Source: Branchiostoma floridae
Lineage: Eukaryota; Chordata; Leptocardii; Amphioxiformes; Branchiostomatidae
Direction of reading: 5' to 3'
DNA length: 64,000 bases
Assembly: GCF_000003815.2 (NCBI RefSeq)
Contig: NC_049993.1
Span: 7,295,089-7,359,088, forward strand
Shown here: positions 32,486 to 47,400 of the stretch, one piece after another
Layout of the letters: each line of letters starts with the position of its first letter
Numbering within the stretch: the first letter of the stretch is position 1
The notes under the pieces: generated by a model
The model's database searches: none
The model's input: only the letters and a program-made list of their open reading frames with translations
What the model was told of the DNA's origin: nothing
Made by a program: the position numbers and the translations under genes

Positions 32486-35400
32486 CTACACAAAGCGTGG
32501 TTCTCTCTGTCCATTACTCGAGCTGTCCGGACTATTATTTCCAATATTCTCCTGTGAAATGGCGGCTGCTGATCCAACATTTCTAACTCGCGAACCCGAC
32601 AAACTTGGCGAAGTGCCCTTCAGCTCAGGTATGTTGTACCTGGCAGAGTGAAGAAGAGAGTACGATGTTGGTGTGTAACCAGGGAATTTCTGTTGCTGTG
32701 TTTTGGGAGTTGATGTTCCACCGGACCATGACAAACTTGTCCCTGTTTTCCCAGCGGGAGTGGAAGCGTTTGGCTTGGGAACACCTGTGCTGACAGTTGG
32801 TCTGCTTGGGAGGGCAGACGTGCTCATGAGGGGCGACTTCAGGGGCAGGTTTGCCGTCAGTTTGAAGTCTCCTGTGCTGCTGCTCCTGCCTAGAGACTTT
32901 GGTACATTCGTCACGCTGCCCGTGTTGTCCACGGCCATGTACATCGAGCACCGCTTCTGTTCCTCCGTTAGGAAGTCGCTCGAGTCGCTGGAAAAGTCAG
33001 TCTGGCAGTCCTGGTCTGTTTTCATCTTCACCTCATACTTTTTGGCCGAGGGAGACAGAGTCGTTGGAACGGACTCGGCGGGAAGACAGGACTTCCTCCT
33101 GGGAGGGGGGACAGGACTGGAACTGTCCGGCAGGTCAAGGTCAAGGTCGTCTAGGTCATTTGCATCCAGGCTGTTGGGAGAGTCGGCCTTGTCTACATAG
33201 GAACAAAGGCAAACCTGTCAGGTCCTGATTCATGTACAGGCATTATGAGAATGGTTTGCAGACATATGGCAGGGACTCTAATTATATTTCAGCCATACCA
33301 TAGGTATGGTGAAATATATTGTATTCGTAATGTTTCTTTCTTTCTTTCTTTCTCCTGTCAAATCTTCAAATCAAATCAACTCCGCCATTTTTTAACCGAT
33401 TGACTTGAAATTTGGCACAAAGGTAGAGTAAGCCAATACCCCCAGGTGTTTTTTTCATTTTTTTCATATCTGCCTTTAAAATGATTTTATTGAGGTTTTT
33501 ATCAATTTTTATGTATATTTCGGGCTCCTGTACCCTGGTATTACAGCCGAATGACATGAAATTTGGTACAGAGGTGCCTTGATCATATGCTCACCTAGAT
33601 TCAATAACAGTTTTGGCATACGATACAACAAAATGCTTAATTTTGCGATTTTTGGCCATTTTTTTTACCAAAAAAGGACATTTTTGGCTCCTGTAGCCTC
33701 GTTTTACAACCAAATGATCTGAAATTTGGTATAAAAGTGCCCTTCAATTATGTGCACATAAATTCAATAAAAGTTTTCCCATACGGTACAACAAAATACT
33801 TAATTTTGCGATTTTTTGCCATTTTTTGACCAAAAAAGGACATTTTTGGCTCCTGTAGCCTCGTTTTACAACCAAATGATCTGAAATTTGGTACAAAAGT
33901 GCCCTTCAATTATGTGCACATAAATTCAATAAAATTTTTCCCATACGGTACAACAAAATGCTTAATTTTGCGATTTTATGGCCATTTTTTGGACAAAATT
34001 TGGACATTTTTTGCTCCTGTTCCCTCGATTTACAACCTAATGACCCGTAAATTGGTAAAGGGGTGCTCTAGATATCTATTCAAATGACCCATGTATAATT
34101 TTTGGCATGGACCACTTTAAAATGATATGTTTGGGATTTTTTTGGTCATTTTCCAATGGCCAAAGGGGTCAACGACCTCAAGGCCTATTGTTGCATGAGG
34201 GAGATGGCTGAAATATGCTGTATTTGCTCTCAAGCAAATGTCGGCCTTTCTAGTATTCATAATCAAGTACTGGATACTACTAATACAGCGTGCTATTCTC
34301 ACTACTAATGATTTAATAACACAATACAGTGAAAGCCGCTTACTTGCACACCCAAATTTGCCAGCAAATGCCGTGCAATTATCCGGCGTGTGCGATAATG
34401 TGAAGTTACCCAGTTGGGCCGCACCACCACCGAATTTGGGGATTCCGTGCAATTGACCAAAGTGTGCGTTTATCCGACGTGCAATTAACTGGCTTCCACT
34501 GTACTGCATACACTAGAGTGGTAAGATACATGTAGGCTTAGAATCCATTCAACATACTGCTATATCATCAGCAGCCTGTGCATACAGGACTTATTGCCAC
34601 AGCAATTACATGTACATTACCTGTTTCTCAGAGTTGCCACAGAATTTGGTCATGAAAGACAAAGTCTTCATAGAAATTTTTTTCAAAATTTGATGTTTCT
34701 TGTTCTAATGTTTTTGTGAGAATCTTTGAAAAACTTAGAAATCCTACTATATCAAATAATCATTTTTGCACTCTTGATTCAACGTTTCTGTGGCATAACC
34801 TGGGAAGCAGCTCAGTGAACTGCCTAAACTGCAGATAAAGCCCTGATACCTTTGCTTAAGGAAAGCTCCACCAAGCCAGAGAAATTGTCCTCTATATTTT
34901 CTCCCCTGCCCTCTTCATCTAGCTTCATACTGCCTGGTAGCAGCACACCCTGGGGAGGGAAAAATGCTGGGTTATGCAAGGCAGGAATCCACAACCAGCA
35001 ACTTACACCAGATAATGCTACTTATCAGCCACCTGCTACAAGTAACCACATTTCTACTGGACTGCTTAGACTAGACTGTGTTGACTTAAGGCCACAGCAA
35101 GTAAAATTTATGGATGACATCAGCGCGCGCATTAATTTTCGCCTGATTTAAGAAAAAAACAAGAATTTTTTTCTTCTGCAGGGATGGTCAACATGACGAT
35201 AAAGTACCAAAATGAGCAAATATGTTGTACTGTAGCCTAATAATTGTACTTGTAGAAGTGACACTTGCGAGGTACCCAGGGCTGTAGTTGTAGAAATGAA
35301 ACTTATTGGATAGTTGTAAAAGTGACACCAATATGGAAGCCATGAGTATGGTTACCAACTATGTTGGTGATGCCAGTCTACCACACTAGTGTCACTTTTA

Positions 35401-38400
35401 CCACACCAGTACATGTCTTGAATAAAGGAATGAATGCCTTGTTGGCCCTGATACCATGTTTTGTCCCTTTAATTCTTGTTACAACATTCATCACAACATG
35501 TAGCCATCTTTTTTTTCTTCACCCATCTTGTTTGTTTTTTTCGCCCTATTGCACTATTTTTGCAGTCTGCAGAGGATGTCATCCATAAAATTTACTTGCT
35601 GTGGCCTTATGATGGGAACATCATACAAAGTATGACTAAGAAGATAACAAAACAAAGCATGATCAGGCTGCATATCTATGTTGTAGAAAGGGTTGGATCT
35701 AGAGTAAACTGTTAGTAGAAACTCTCGTACTGTATACAATGGTGAAAGTCAGAAACATCTCTTATACCATACTGGTATCTTTTACTGACTACTGGTATGT
35801 GGAGATATATATATATATATATACAACAAAATAGCACAAATGAAATATTGAATAGGAAAGTCTTGAATTCTGCATGCAGAACACTGGAAGGAATGTGGAA
35901 GAATCGTGATATGGTCTATATTCAAGATGTGGTATAAAAAAACACATAGAAGTGTCTATTGGGACGACAAGAAGGTGTGTGTTGACAGATATGAGTACAG
36001 ACAAATGTACATGTTTGGAAAAAAAAAAGATAGGCATCATCACTGCTAGTAGATGATACCTCCTCGTGTCAAGATCAATACTTGAATAGCATTTCATTTC
36101 AGTAATCATTGTAATGGCCTGAGTTTATACTGGCTGGCAAAATACACCAGATATTATTATATAAGACTCAAAAGACCATTTCTCTGAGAAAGATCTGCAT
36201 CTCCAGAGCACAATATGGAATACCTGTAACCAAACCATCACCAGCACTAATGCAAGGGGTCTCCAAAGTTTTGGGGACAATTCAGTCAACTTGATGAGTT
36301 TGAACGAACAGTAGGTATTTCGAGATTGGATACATGGAGAATTCTACATGATTGAAAAATGCATGTCACAAAAAAGAGGCTAAGGTCTAACTAACCTAAC
36401 ACTTGCAATGATCTATATGAATAGTTTTAACAGGTTAGTAAGTCACTAAATAAAGAGACTATTTTTACACAACCGTTGTTTTATTTTAATGCACATTTTA
36501 GTGACGTCTGTCACCTTCATCAGGGTAGTTCTGACCATCCTAATTGCCCAGAGGATGATGACAGATGGCCACTGAAATGCCCATGCAAATTAATAAAACA
36601 GCGATTGTGTAGAAAGAGTCCCTTTATTCACTATATCTATTACTGTTGACTTCTACATACTAGTATCTCCCATCACCACTAAAAGCACCAAGTACAAGAA
36701 CTGCCCATGGCAGCATTACCCTTTTCTTTCTCAAGACTCTCTGATTGCTTGAAACATTCACCTGTGGAATCTGAACAGGTACAGGTTTGTTACAAATAGT
36801 CATTACTGCATTCAGTGCACACTGTCAGGACTCGAAGTACGGGGTTCATGTGCTATACATTGTACATAGTATTGGGGAAAACAATGTGTATTTACATGCA
36901 TTATCATCCACTCTGGTAATGGACTAGTTAAAGTGAGTGTCTATGACACACTGGTAGTTATGAGTACAGTACACATGCAAGGATATATGGAATGTAACAT
37001 AAGGGATAGGAAGAAACACTGACAACAGAATACACAGACAATTACAGCACCTCAGAAAGAAGGAATTTCAATTGTTCACAGGAAAAGATACATTTTCTAT
37101 AGTCTAAGACAAAGAGTTCGAATAGCCTCTGTAAGGAAGAATATCCCACTTCTGATGAATACGAGAAAGTGAAGTATAGCGTAACCATATTCCTGACCTG
37201 TTCTGAAGGGGACTCCACTCTGTCCTGGTTGTGCAGCTGACTCAGCAAGTCGTCCCCACCGTTCTCACTGGATGCTCTACACCAACATAGTCACATTATT
37301 GTTAGACTTAGTGATCAATCTGCAATGCCCTCTTGTGACGTTGATATGAACTGCAGGTTAAAAATCTCGAATGGTTTGATGTCAATTCATCATCTTGCGC
37401 ATGATAATCGTAGGGAATCATACACTTTCATTTGTGTATGTCATGAACAGATTATTCCTGTCACAAGACACAAAACAGAATCCATCCTTACACTTTGTAT
37501 GACACTTTATCTTCCTCAGCCACACTTCATGACAGCTAATGCAGACTAACACTACATGTCTAAAATGCTGTGCAGTTAGTAAACCTTGGTTCAGTAACAT
37601 TACATCTCACGAAACAATATATGTATGACCCACCTTGGTTTTGTCCCCTGTTCCGACACTTGTTTCTGAGTTGCCCCTGTGTCCCCCTCACTCAGGGGCT
37701 CCCCCTCAGGGTTGGAGTCCTTCCTGCCGGCACCCCCCTCCCCTGAGGGGATGACCTCAACAGGTGTAGCAGGGATTTCCTTGGGAGGAGCCAGCCCCAA
37801 GTCTGTCAGGTCCCCGAAGATCTCCTACAGCAGAAACAACACAAGTCAGCTACTGCCAGGAGTATAGAATTTTGTTTCATTTCACAATCTATTACACAAT
37901 CTACATTGATTTTGCAATTCAGTATTCCTTATTCCATGTTTGTCTTAACATTAACAACAATACCAGCACACAACAACAGCAAACATACCAATGTACATGT
38001 ACTCACATATGTGAACAATGTTGAGTTGTGTGTTTCCATGATTCATTAAAGAAAGTATTTTGTGTCAGAATTTGATAAGAAAGATAGGTATTGAGCTTAC
38101 AGAATGCCCAAATCTGGACAATTCCCACTTCTGCAAACTTTTCTTATCACAAAAACATCTATGCCCCATCCAACTGTCCATCCCTTTAAGGTCCTACTGA
38201 TATATGTAGGTGCCCAGCTTGTCTCCCTTACCTCTGCATTTGTGATGAGTTGCTCTATTGCACGTGTCTGGTGGGGCATGTCAACCAGCGAGGACAGAGT
38301 CACATGGGTCTCGCTGTCGGGCAAAACACAGACATGTTCATCACATATCATGTACTGTACCTTCTATCACAATGCTTACATCACTGTCAATAGAAAAACA

Positions 38401-41400
38401 GAACAAGATGGAAAAAGCTGTGAACAAACATACCTTGGTCTGAGAAGAGTTGGTCCGAACACGATGCCCAAGTTGCTGGCAGTCATCTTGTTCAAATCCT
38501 CATTTTCGGCAACCCTGTAATAGCACAGGTACAGAAATCAACACAATTTTCAAAAGGCACACTGGAAAATCACATCTGAAAATGATAAACAGGGCTCACA
38601 AACAATGTACATGCACAGTGGCTTGCAGATGAGACCACTGTGGACAATTGAGCATCACAGTTCCATTTAAATATTCCACTGCATCAAAAAACTTATGTTC
38701 ATAACAATCTACATCTAGTCAGCCTTCAACATTGTGTAAGAACTAACCTCTTGAGATGGTGCATGAGGAGTGCTGTTGTGTTGAAGTTAGGTTTGGGGAG
38801 TTTCCTGACCAGTTCTCTCATGGAGGCTACAGCAGTATTGTGGGCACTCGTCAGACTGTTCCCTGTTCCCTTCCCACTGGCTACAAGGGTACTCAAGCTA
38901 CTCTGGCTGTCCTGTGGGGGAAAACAAAAGTTAGTCCAACATGATACAGCCCTCCAAACTGCTTCCATCCTAGGAGCATTATGTTCAAAACATTTTTTTC
39001 TTCATTTTTATAAGGAATTTCTTGTACAACCATAAACCCTTGCACAGATTACACCTTTGTCACAAAACTAAAACTCCGCTACAAATCATTCTGATACAAG
39101 GCAGGCCAGTTTTGGAAACGAAAAGTTGACCAAAGTTATGTACTAGCACACAACAAAATCAAGTTAAAGACACACTGACTCTTTCTGTGTTACAGAACCC
39201 AGCAAGAAGAAGAAAAAAAAAAAGAGGCAACACTGCACCAGACAAACAAACAACCAAACACAGAGAGAAACAGAAATTGTGCAAACACTTAATTTCTTAG
39301 TCCACTTTTAATCAAAGGTGCAATCTGAACTGCAACAATACACAAAGGATGAAGCACAAAAGGTTTGAAAACTGCAAAAGCTTGCTCCTTATAGTCCCAT
39401 ATTGTCACCAACACACCAAACATTTTATCCCAAACACCATCACCAGCAGTGGCTGCACAAAGAAGTGGTTGGCACATGGTATAACCTTGTTTCTGTCCAG
39501 TTCCGTAAGGTTGGGTGTGGATCCAGTCAACAGTACCCTACTGGACTTGGTACTGAGAAAGTACTCCTGTAACAGTCACACCGGGTCTCAAACACGAGGA
39601 GATTGAAATCTAGCGGAGATTCTCTTAAACTTAAAGATAAATGTTTCTGGAGTCTTTTCCTTTTACAAAGAGGTAAATAATATATGCCAAATATTTTGAA
39701 ATCTTTATCTAATATACCATCTTGTAGACTTTTGTGTCTGAATTGTGTTGATATAGAATTCAAATATAAGGCATCTAGAAGCGACAGTAGTTGATAGAAA
39801 TATTCCCCTCCTCCAGGTCTTGTTTCCTAAACTGTACATATAAACAGCAGCACTGTAAGTAACATCAGATCTGTAAATAAGGTCTTTCCAAAAACAAATC
39901 TTTGCCCTGCTTCAGCTTTGTTACTTTGTGAATTTTCAATACAATGGTTTTTAGCACTGCAACAGAAAAGAAACTTCATGGTGATATTCTGTTGTAACAT
40001 TTTCTTTTTCATCTTTCTCATATTTAAACTTGTATCATTAACTTGTAGTACAACTGACATCTTGTATGAGCAGCCCTTCGTCATTTTGATGGCTAAACCC
40101 CGCTAGTCTATTGAATTTGATTAAAAAAAGAAAATTCCACAGCCTGTTGCAACCAGTGCAAGTACTAAATAGAAACCTACATAAACCCTAGATAAGGTAC
40201 ATGATTTGAGGACCTTACCTTGGCTGCCTTGACAAACTCTGGGTAGAGTCTGAAGGTGAGCAGAGGTTCGGGGAGTTGCCTGATGTACAGCTTCAGCACG
40301 TTAGCGATGTCATGGGGCGGACAGTTGGACAGGTCCACCAGGTTTGCTGCGTTCTCAAAACTCTGGCAGAGTCTCTCCACACGCGACTTCACTCCGTTTA
40401 CTCTGTAGATACCCTGGTGGGGGGGGGGGGAGACAATAGATACATGAATTGAGCATGAAAAGAAAGAAAAAACAAACCGCAATTTAAAGATATTATCTAA
40501 TAACTTTCTGGAGTCACAATTCAAATTTTGTCAGTGTCTTCAGATCTATCTTAAGATACAGAAACTCATTAAGCACTAAAGCCAAAAAGAGAAGGCATCT
40601 TCACTACCAACACTGGCTTTCTACCCAATCTTCTACCTGCCTCACACTACAGCAGAAAAATGGCAGTCTTCACCATGAAAAAAACACATTTATTGTATTG
40701 TTGGAGACTATGAAATCAAATAGAGCATAGATTTACCCAACAAATATTTCCCATTGAAGACAACAATGTGTACCAACAGTACATCCTGTTGTGACTGCCC
40801 TATGTAGCAGAAGTATAGAAATGGCAAACAGATAAAAACTCACCTTGACCATGAGCGCCCTGCTGTCTATCTCCTCTATACACTTCTGTATTACAAAGGG
40901 CACCTGCGTATGGGTGTTACAGTGCAGATGGAAGTCCACTCCAAACAGACTCAGCTTCCCTTGGAGCTTCCTGTGGCCACACTGGATAGCCAGGCTCTCC
41001 AGACACTTCTTATGGCATGCCAGCATGCACTGGGGGTGGGGAGAGAATGGTATCAGTTAGATCACATCAACATAATGTGCTGTGATGTACTTTGTTTTAC
41101 TCAGGCCTCAGTTTTTCCACAATTTCTAATGCATTGTTCAGACATTCCAGTCTCCGTATTCTTTGCCTAGACACTTCATATGGCATGCCAGCATGCACTG
41201 AAGGGTGGGGAGAGAATAGAGAATTGTATTACATAAGTTGCTCTTTGTTTTAGGTTAGACCTCAATTCAGGGCTATCTGCAGCTTTTGCCCATGCCACTT
41301 GCTTGGTTGCTATGTTAAAATCTGTTGTTAAATTTGTTATCTTTTGCTTCCTTAAAAACTTTTTTTTTCAATAATGTCATGGCATGAAATCTATATTTTT

Positions 41401-44400
41401 TTTTTATGAACAGGGTGAAATTTTTGTCCTGCAAAACAAGCTAATCTTCATCCCAGGACAGAGATATGGGTGCCGGAAATAGGCCTGCCTCAGTTCATCC
41501 ACAACTACTGCTGCATTGTCCAGGCCACGATTACTTAGTTACTGATGTCAATAATCATTTGTTGACTCTCACCTCTTCACATTCTGCACCGTTGAAGTAG
41601 ACGTAGCTGTCACACTCCCGACACTTGGAGGGTGTACGCAGCTTCCTGAACTGGTGGGTGTGCGCGGCCTTGGACAGGACCAGGTTACGGAAGGGTCCAG
41701 GGGAGGCGTCTGGGGTCATACCGCTGATGAACCCTGAAGAAACAGTGCTTATGTTAGCTGTGATACAAAACCCTACCCGGTACTTCACTTTTATCTGTGG
41801 GGTAACCTATATTCCTTGTAAATGAGGCATTTAGGGATATGAAGCTGATGGGACTGAACTGAGTTGATGGACAGTGGTTTCAAATTGCAATATTTAAAAA
41901 ATCTTGCACTTTGAAACACTGACTATTCATTGACTCAATACCCACTAAGACTGTAATCGAAAACAAAAGATAAAGTTTAGTCCACGAATAATGGTGAACT
42001 AGAGTTACAACTTTTATAATGATGATATCTGAAAAAGTTGGTAATCTTTCATAGATAAACCCCAAAATATTTGATATCATGTAGCCAATCCATGAAACTG
42101 GAAGATTTGCATTCCTAACATAATTTGAGAATACTCTGTCTGTCGGTCGAGGACATGATCTGATGCCTACTCGGGATACTACAAATGTATAAGGGGATGT
42201 CATCTAATATTGCACAGAAATTCTTCACTACTAACGGACATTAATCCAGAGAGAGACAGAGAGAGAGAAAGAGAGAGAGAGACAGAGAGAAAGAGACAGA
42301 GAGAAAGAGAGACAAAGAGACTAATACACTGAACCATCACTGGAATAATGAATCTGATCACCAAATCAACTACACTGTACAAAATCAACATGGAAAACAT
42401 AGGACCAAAACCTACTGGGGTCAATGCCAATCCCCGGGCTCTCCTGCTCGTCTAACAGTTCATCTCCCGATGACATTGTCCCCGTGGAGGGAGCGCGGGG
42501 AAGTTTCCTGGGCGGATCCCCGGGGCTCGCTGACGGAGAGGGGTCCAGCGACCTGGTACTACTGCCGCTGGCGCTGTCCGTATCGCTCCCGGGGATGGCC
42601 TGGGGAGAGTGCGCCCAAGCCTTGATGGGGTGGGGCGTGCTGTGTTTGTCGATCGGGCTGTCGTCCATCGAGGAACTGAACTCGGCGCTGCCCGCAGACA
42701 CGCTGCTCGCTCTTCTCGGCCGCTGGGTCTGGTAGCTGCTGACGGAAAACATCAGAGTTTCTTAATGATTTAGCTTGTAAATATTGTACTAGTCACTATC
42801 ATCTGCTTCTCTTCAAAAGTAACTTCTAACAATCACTTGAATAGTACTACCTACTGCTCCCCTACTTGGCATACAAAATATGTTATCTTTGCCGAAAACT
42901 TGCAATTTGTACACATAGCTATCTTTTGTCCTTACATATTGTTACAAAGCTTTGAAGTATGCTTAAAACACTGAAAATGCCCAAAACCTACTGAGATTTC
43001 TTTACACGTTAAATTAGAGTAAAAAAACAGAATTCTGATTTTTGGATATTCTACATAAATGCTTTTATCAATGTCATAGAACACTATGTGACTTTCTGAA
43101 CCCAGGAGAACCAAAAAAGGCAACTTCTGTGTGATTTATCTACCTTGAAGATGCTGTGTTTACCTTAGGCAGGAATGCTGCCTTGACACATCCATACCAT
43201 CCTTGGCAGGACCTCAAATTTATCTGAAGGTACTACGCAAAGGTGCCATATCCATCTGAATGTTGATGCATCATATCCTGCTACAGGCTTCATTTCAAAT
43301 TTGGCTAAAACAAACATCAACAACAACAACAAACAAGTGCCAGCAACAGATGAACCAGACACATACATAGCTGTGTGTATACATGTATGTAAGCACTGCA
43401 TGATACATTAGACTTTGAGATACTCACCCAGTGTATGGCTCGAACTCGTACACAACATTGTTGTTGAAGTTTGAAGACAAGGGAGGAAGCCCCTTGACAA
43501 ACTCTCCAAACTGAGTGCCTGGTTCGTACAGCTTGGAGCTCTCACACAGCGTCTGGAACTGTGGGGAAAATACCTCATTTATCATAGCGATCCTAATAAC
43601 ATACAAGTCAGAGCAGTGAATCTGAAGTCTGATGAAGGTCGGCGAGATAGACTGAAAATTCATGATGAGTTCTATGGAAAAATGCTAACACTGGAATTAA
43701 CACTATAGGGACTTACACTCTAAATTTTTGGACGAACTCCGTCGACCTTGTTCACAGAATGAATGACCTTTCTATCTCCAGCAGTGACATCAGGGGGGCG
43801 TAAGTATCAGAAAGTATCATTCTGTGAACAAGTCGACAAAGTTTGTCCACAAATTTAGAGGGGAAGTCCGTATAGTGTTAATTCTCATGTTGGATGTAAA
43901 GTGTTAGCATTTTTCTATAATGTTTTCTACCAACACAGGTAAACTTTCATGCTATGATGAGTGTTTTTGTTGTGTTGGCCACAAGACTGCCTGTATGGTT
44001 CTGACCAGTGTAGAATATTATAAAGGAAAATATACAAGGTCTTTTACCTGTACAGGGCTGGGTGCTGCCATAGTATGCTGCATCTGGAAGTATCCTACTG
44101 TCACCTAGAAAGCACAGAGGGAAATATTTAAGATCGCTTTACACACAATGATAAGGAAGAACATCCTGATACCTTCACAGAAATGCTGGTCATTTTTGCT
44201 TTGTGTTGCTAACTGAGTGAAAGGCAAAATGAAGAAATGGTGTGATCTTTGTCAAGTTCAAACAGGGCTATCTCCAGCTTTAGATTTTTTTCCCATCCCC
44301 CCTTGTTTAGAAGCCCATGTTGTTGATTTTCCTTGTCAAATCTTTGATTTAAATGTCTCGTTTTGTGCTGATAAAAACACATTTTTCAACAATTTCATGT

Positions 44401-47400
44401 CGATTTTTGGGCCGACGGGATGACATTTTCATCTGCCCCAACAAGAAAATTTCCATCCCCAGATGGAAGGACGGTTCCATGACAGTCCTGAGTAAAAAAC
44501 GCCAACTCACAGCCTTCATGGTCTGGTCACACTGGTAGATGAGTTCCCTCAGTCCTGACAGGACCTGTGCCTTCATCTGTTCCAGCGCCTGCTGTCTGCT
44601 GTTAGCCTCCACCACGCACGCCTTGTATGTCGTCTCTGCTTCCTCGGCCTGGATAACATATGTTCACACAATTTGATGAAACTATACCAGATTATAATGG
44701 AAGCTCATCTATGTTGATAGTAATCATAGTACAAAGCTAAACTGTCTAACAACACAAAAGTACACAAGGATTGAATTTTCCGAAGGAGGAGACAGTGGTC
44801 GTTGAAAATTTGACCTGTGTACTTTTATGTTGGTAGAAAGTTTAGCATTGTACTATAAAACTATACCAGTTTATAAAATAACAGAATTTCAAAGAAAGCC
44901 CTGCACTTTCCCGATGTACATGGAATCATATGCCATTGGCAGCCTGTCAAAAGTAGACCTCTAAGTGACATTTGGGGCAACCTGGTTACATGGAAAAGCA
45001 CAAATGGGATCCTTAATGTAGCCCTGGAAGTAATTAGATTGTCTCACATGACTTGCTGAAGCCCCATCAAAATCACACTTTACTTCCAACTGCAGACAAA
45101 GCTGTTACAGCACAACTAGTGACCACCTCTACATGAAAACCACCTGGCTCTGGTGGACACATTTTTGTGATGCCTTAGAATATTTTCCTCACAGTCACAA
45201 GCATTTAGAACCCTGTCTATGGTGGCCACCCATCTACATGTAATTTGACCATTTTCTTTCAGTCCCCTGTGTGGTCACTGCAGGCAGTTTTGACAAGTTC
45301 CTGAATGCTATACAACAGATCTACATCTAAATCACACCTTGTGTAGACAGTCCTCTTCTATCTTCCTCTTCTTGTCCAGCTTGGTTCCTCCCCCCGTGCT
45401 CTTGGTGCCCAGACTGGGAGTGCTGATGCTACTGTTGATGGTCTCAGTCTCAGCCTTGGCTGCAGACTCCTTAGCCTTCTCATACTCCTGCTGTCTCATC
45501 ACGTACTGCTGACGGGACTTTCTCAGGTTCGACAAGGAGTCGTGCTGAAGAGAAAAAAAATCAAAGAAATACAAAATCTTTTTAGTATACAGTAACTGGT
45601 TGTTTTCACAAATGAATGAAGCGAGGAAAGTTGTGTTAAGTGCCTTTGCCAAGGTCACAATGTCTAGTCAGGAATACCAGGAATCAGACCTGTGGCCTCT
45701 TCAGTGTCATGTTTGCTAGCCTAGCTACTTGGCCATTTGACACCACAGTTCTTGAACTAAAGCACTTTGAAAAAAATTATCTCGAATGACTTGAACTCAC
45801 CAATCTCTTCCTCTCATGCTGCCACTGGTCCTTAAACTCTTTTCTTCTTCTCTCGTGGTCGTTTCTCCTCATGGTGAGAGGCTGTACAAGTATAGTAAAA
45901 TACACGTCAAATACACAACTTCATTTATGTCTTCAAGATTAACGCCCATGTCTTATCAAAGCCCAAGCTGGAACAGATAACCTTTCTTCTGGCAGTCTTG
46001 AATGATCTCCTTCAAATGAAATGTTGGCAACATTTTTCTGTTAGTTAGTTATCTTTAATAAAGTGAACCTGGTCCCTTGCTTAAATGAACATTGACCTCA
46101 ATGCAGAGAATTCATTAAGTTTGCCACACATAAAGTTCAAAGCCTGGCAAAAATCCAAGAGTTCCCAATATCTTTCAGTGAGGAGTTGAAATATTACTTC
46201 CAATACATTCAAACAATAAACATTAATGATACATTAAATATTTCAAACTTTGAGAATCTTACCTCGACAAACTTGTGCCCTTGTAGTAAGGTACATGTGG
46301 CCTGGCATGTGTTATAATGCTCTATGTCCTGCAACAGCCAAAAATGAATATTAATTTCTCATAAGTAGAAAAACATGTCAGTTAATTGGAAAATGCACAA
46401 AACTGAAAGTACTACAAACTTGATCGAATAGTTCTTAAATTGGTCAAATACCTGATCTAATGCTGTACAATATATCGACTGGAACGGTAGAAAACTCTGT
46501 GAACAAAACAAGAAAATCACATTTAAATAATGCAGTTTTGCTCTCAACAGCAAATTTGAATTCATTGCCAACAAATATGAAAGGAAACATTGACGAGATA
46601 AGTTAGCCTCCATAGCAACCTAGGACAAAAAGAAATGGCCAGTAAAAGTGTATTCATCCTCCTAAGCAGGGACATCCAACAGCAAAACCGCCTGTCTGGA
46701 TATACCCTGCTTTCTCAACCGTCACCCTTAGTTCCTGACCGCCCTGCTTATAAATATTAATGATCTTACCCTTATATATGGGAGACCCCTTTTGAAAACT
46801 GAAAGGTCTTTTCTCTGATTGGCTGACAGCTGGTTTGGGGGAGACGACCACAGGAACTTAGAGTGATGGTTAAGAAAGCAGGGTACATCCAGACAGGCGG
46901 TTTTGCCATAAGATGTCCCGAGTAGGAGGATGAGTGTATTATGAGCCAAAAAAAGGAGTACTCACATCTTCTGTAATAACTGCTCTCGTGTTCTGTGCTA
47001 GCTTGGCTATGCTCTTTGCATATTCCATTTCTGTAAGATTCATACAGAGAAATATTAATCATGTGATTCAATAAACTTCAAAGTAAACTTTTAGTTTTGA
47101 CACAAAGTACAAGATGCAATTTATAGCAACAGAATTACTTCAAACACAAGGAAGAAACTCCATATTTGGGAGGACATGGTGACTGTAGACTTTTGAACTG
47201 ACACATGTACAGTGTATATCTATGGAATTCCTAACAGTCCATAAGACTACTTTCAACTGGTCTCCTGTACACTACATAATGTAGCCTTTGGCTTCAGATC
47301 AACAATGGCTGAAATGGTGTAAATCTTAAAGAAAACAGATCCCCAAGTGCCTATCAACAGAGCTAAGCAAGCAGATGTCTTTATGGGAGTAAATCTAACA

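Larger units (their letters stand above)
34950..37197 (-). other. RhoGAP intron 23
   Basis: Apart from the two inverted-repeat elements listed (35087 and 36448) and a short TA run at 35808-35822, nothing coding or structured was recognised. Confidence 0.5.

Noticed and set aside
39486..39566. Doubt whether the 27-codon RhoGAP exon [13 protein letters not shown] is real
   Set aside because: The donor (AAG|GTTATA) is weak, but the exon is phase 0 on both sides and lies at a loop of the GAP domain that varies among relatives. I kept it, though it could be skipped in some transcripts.
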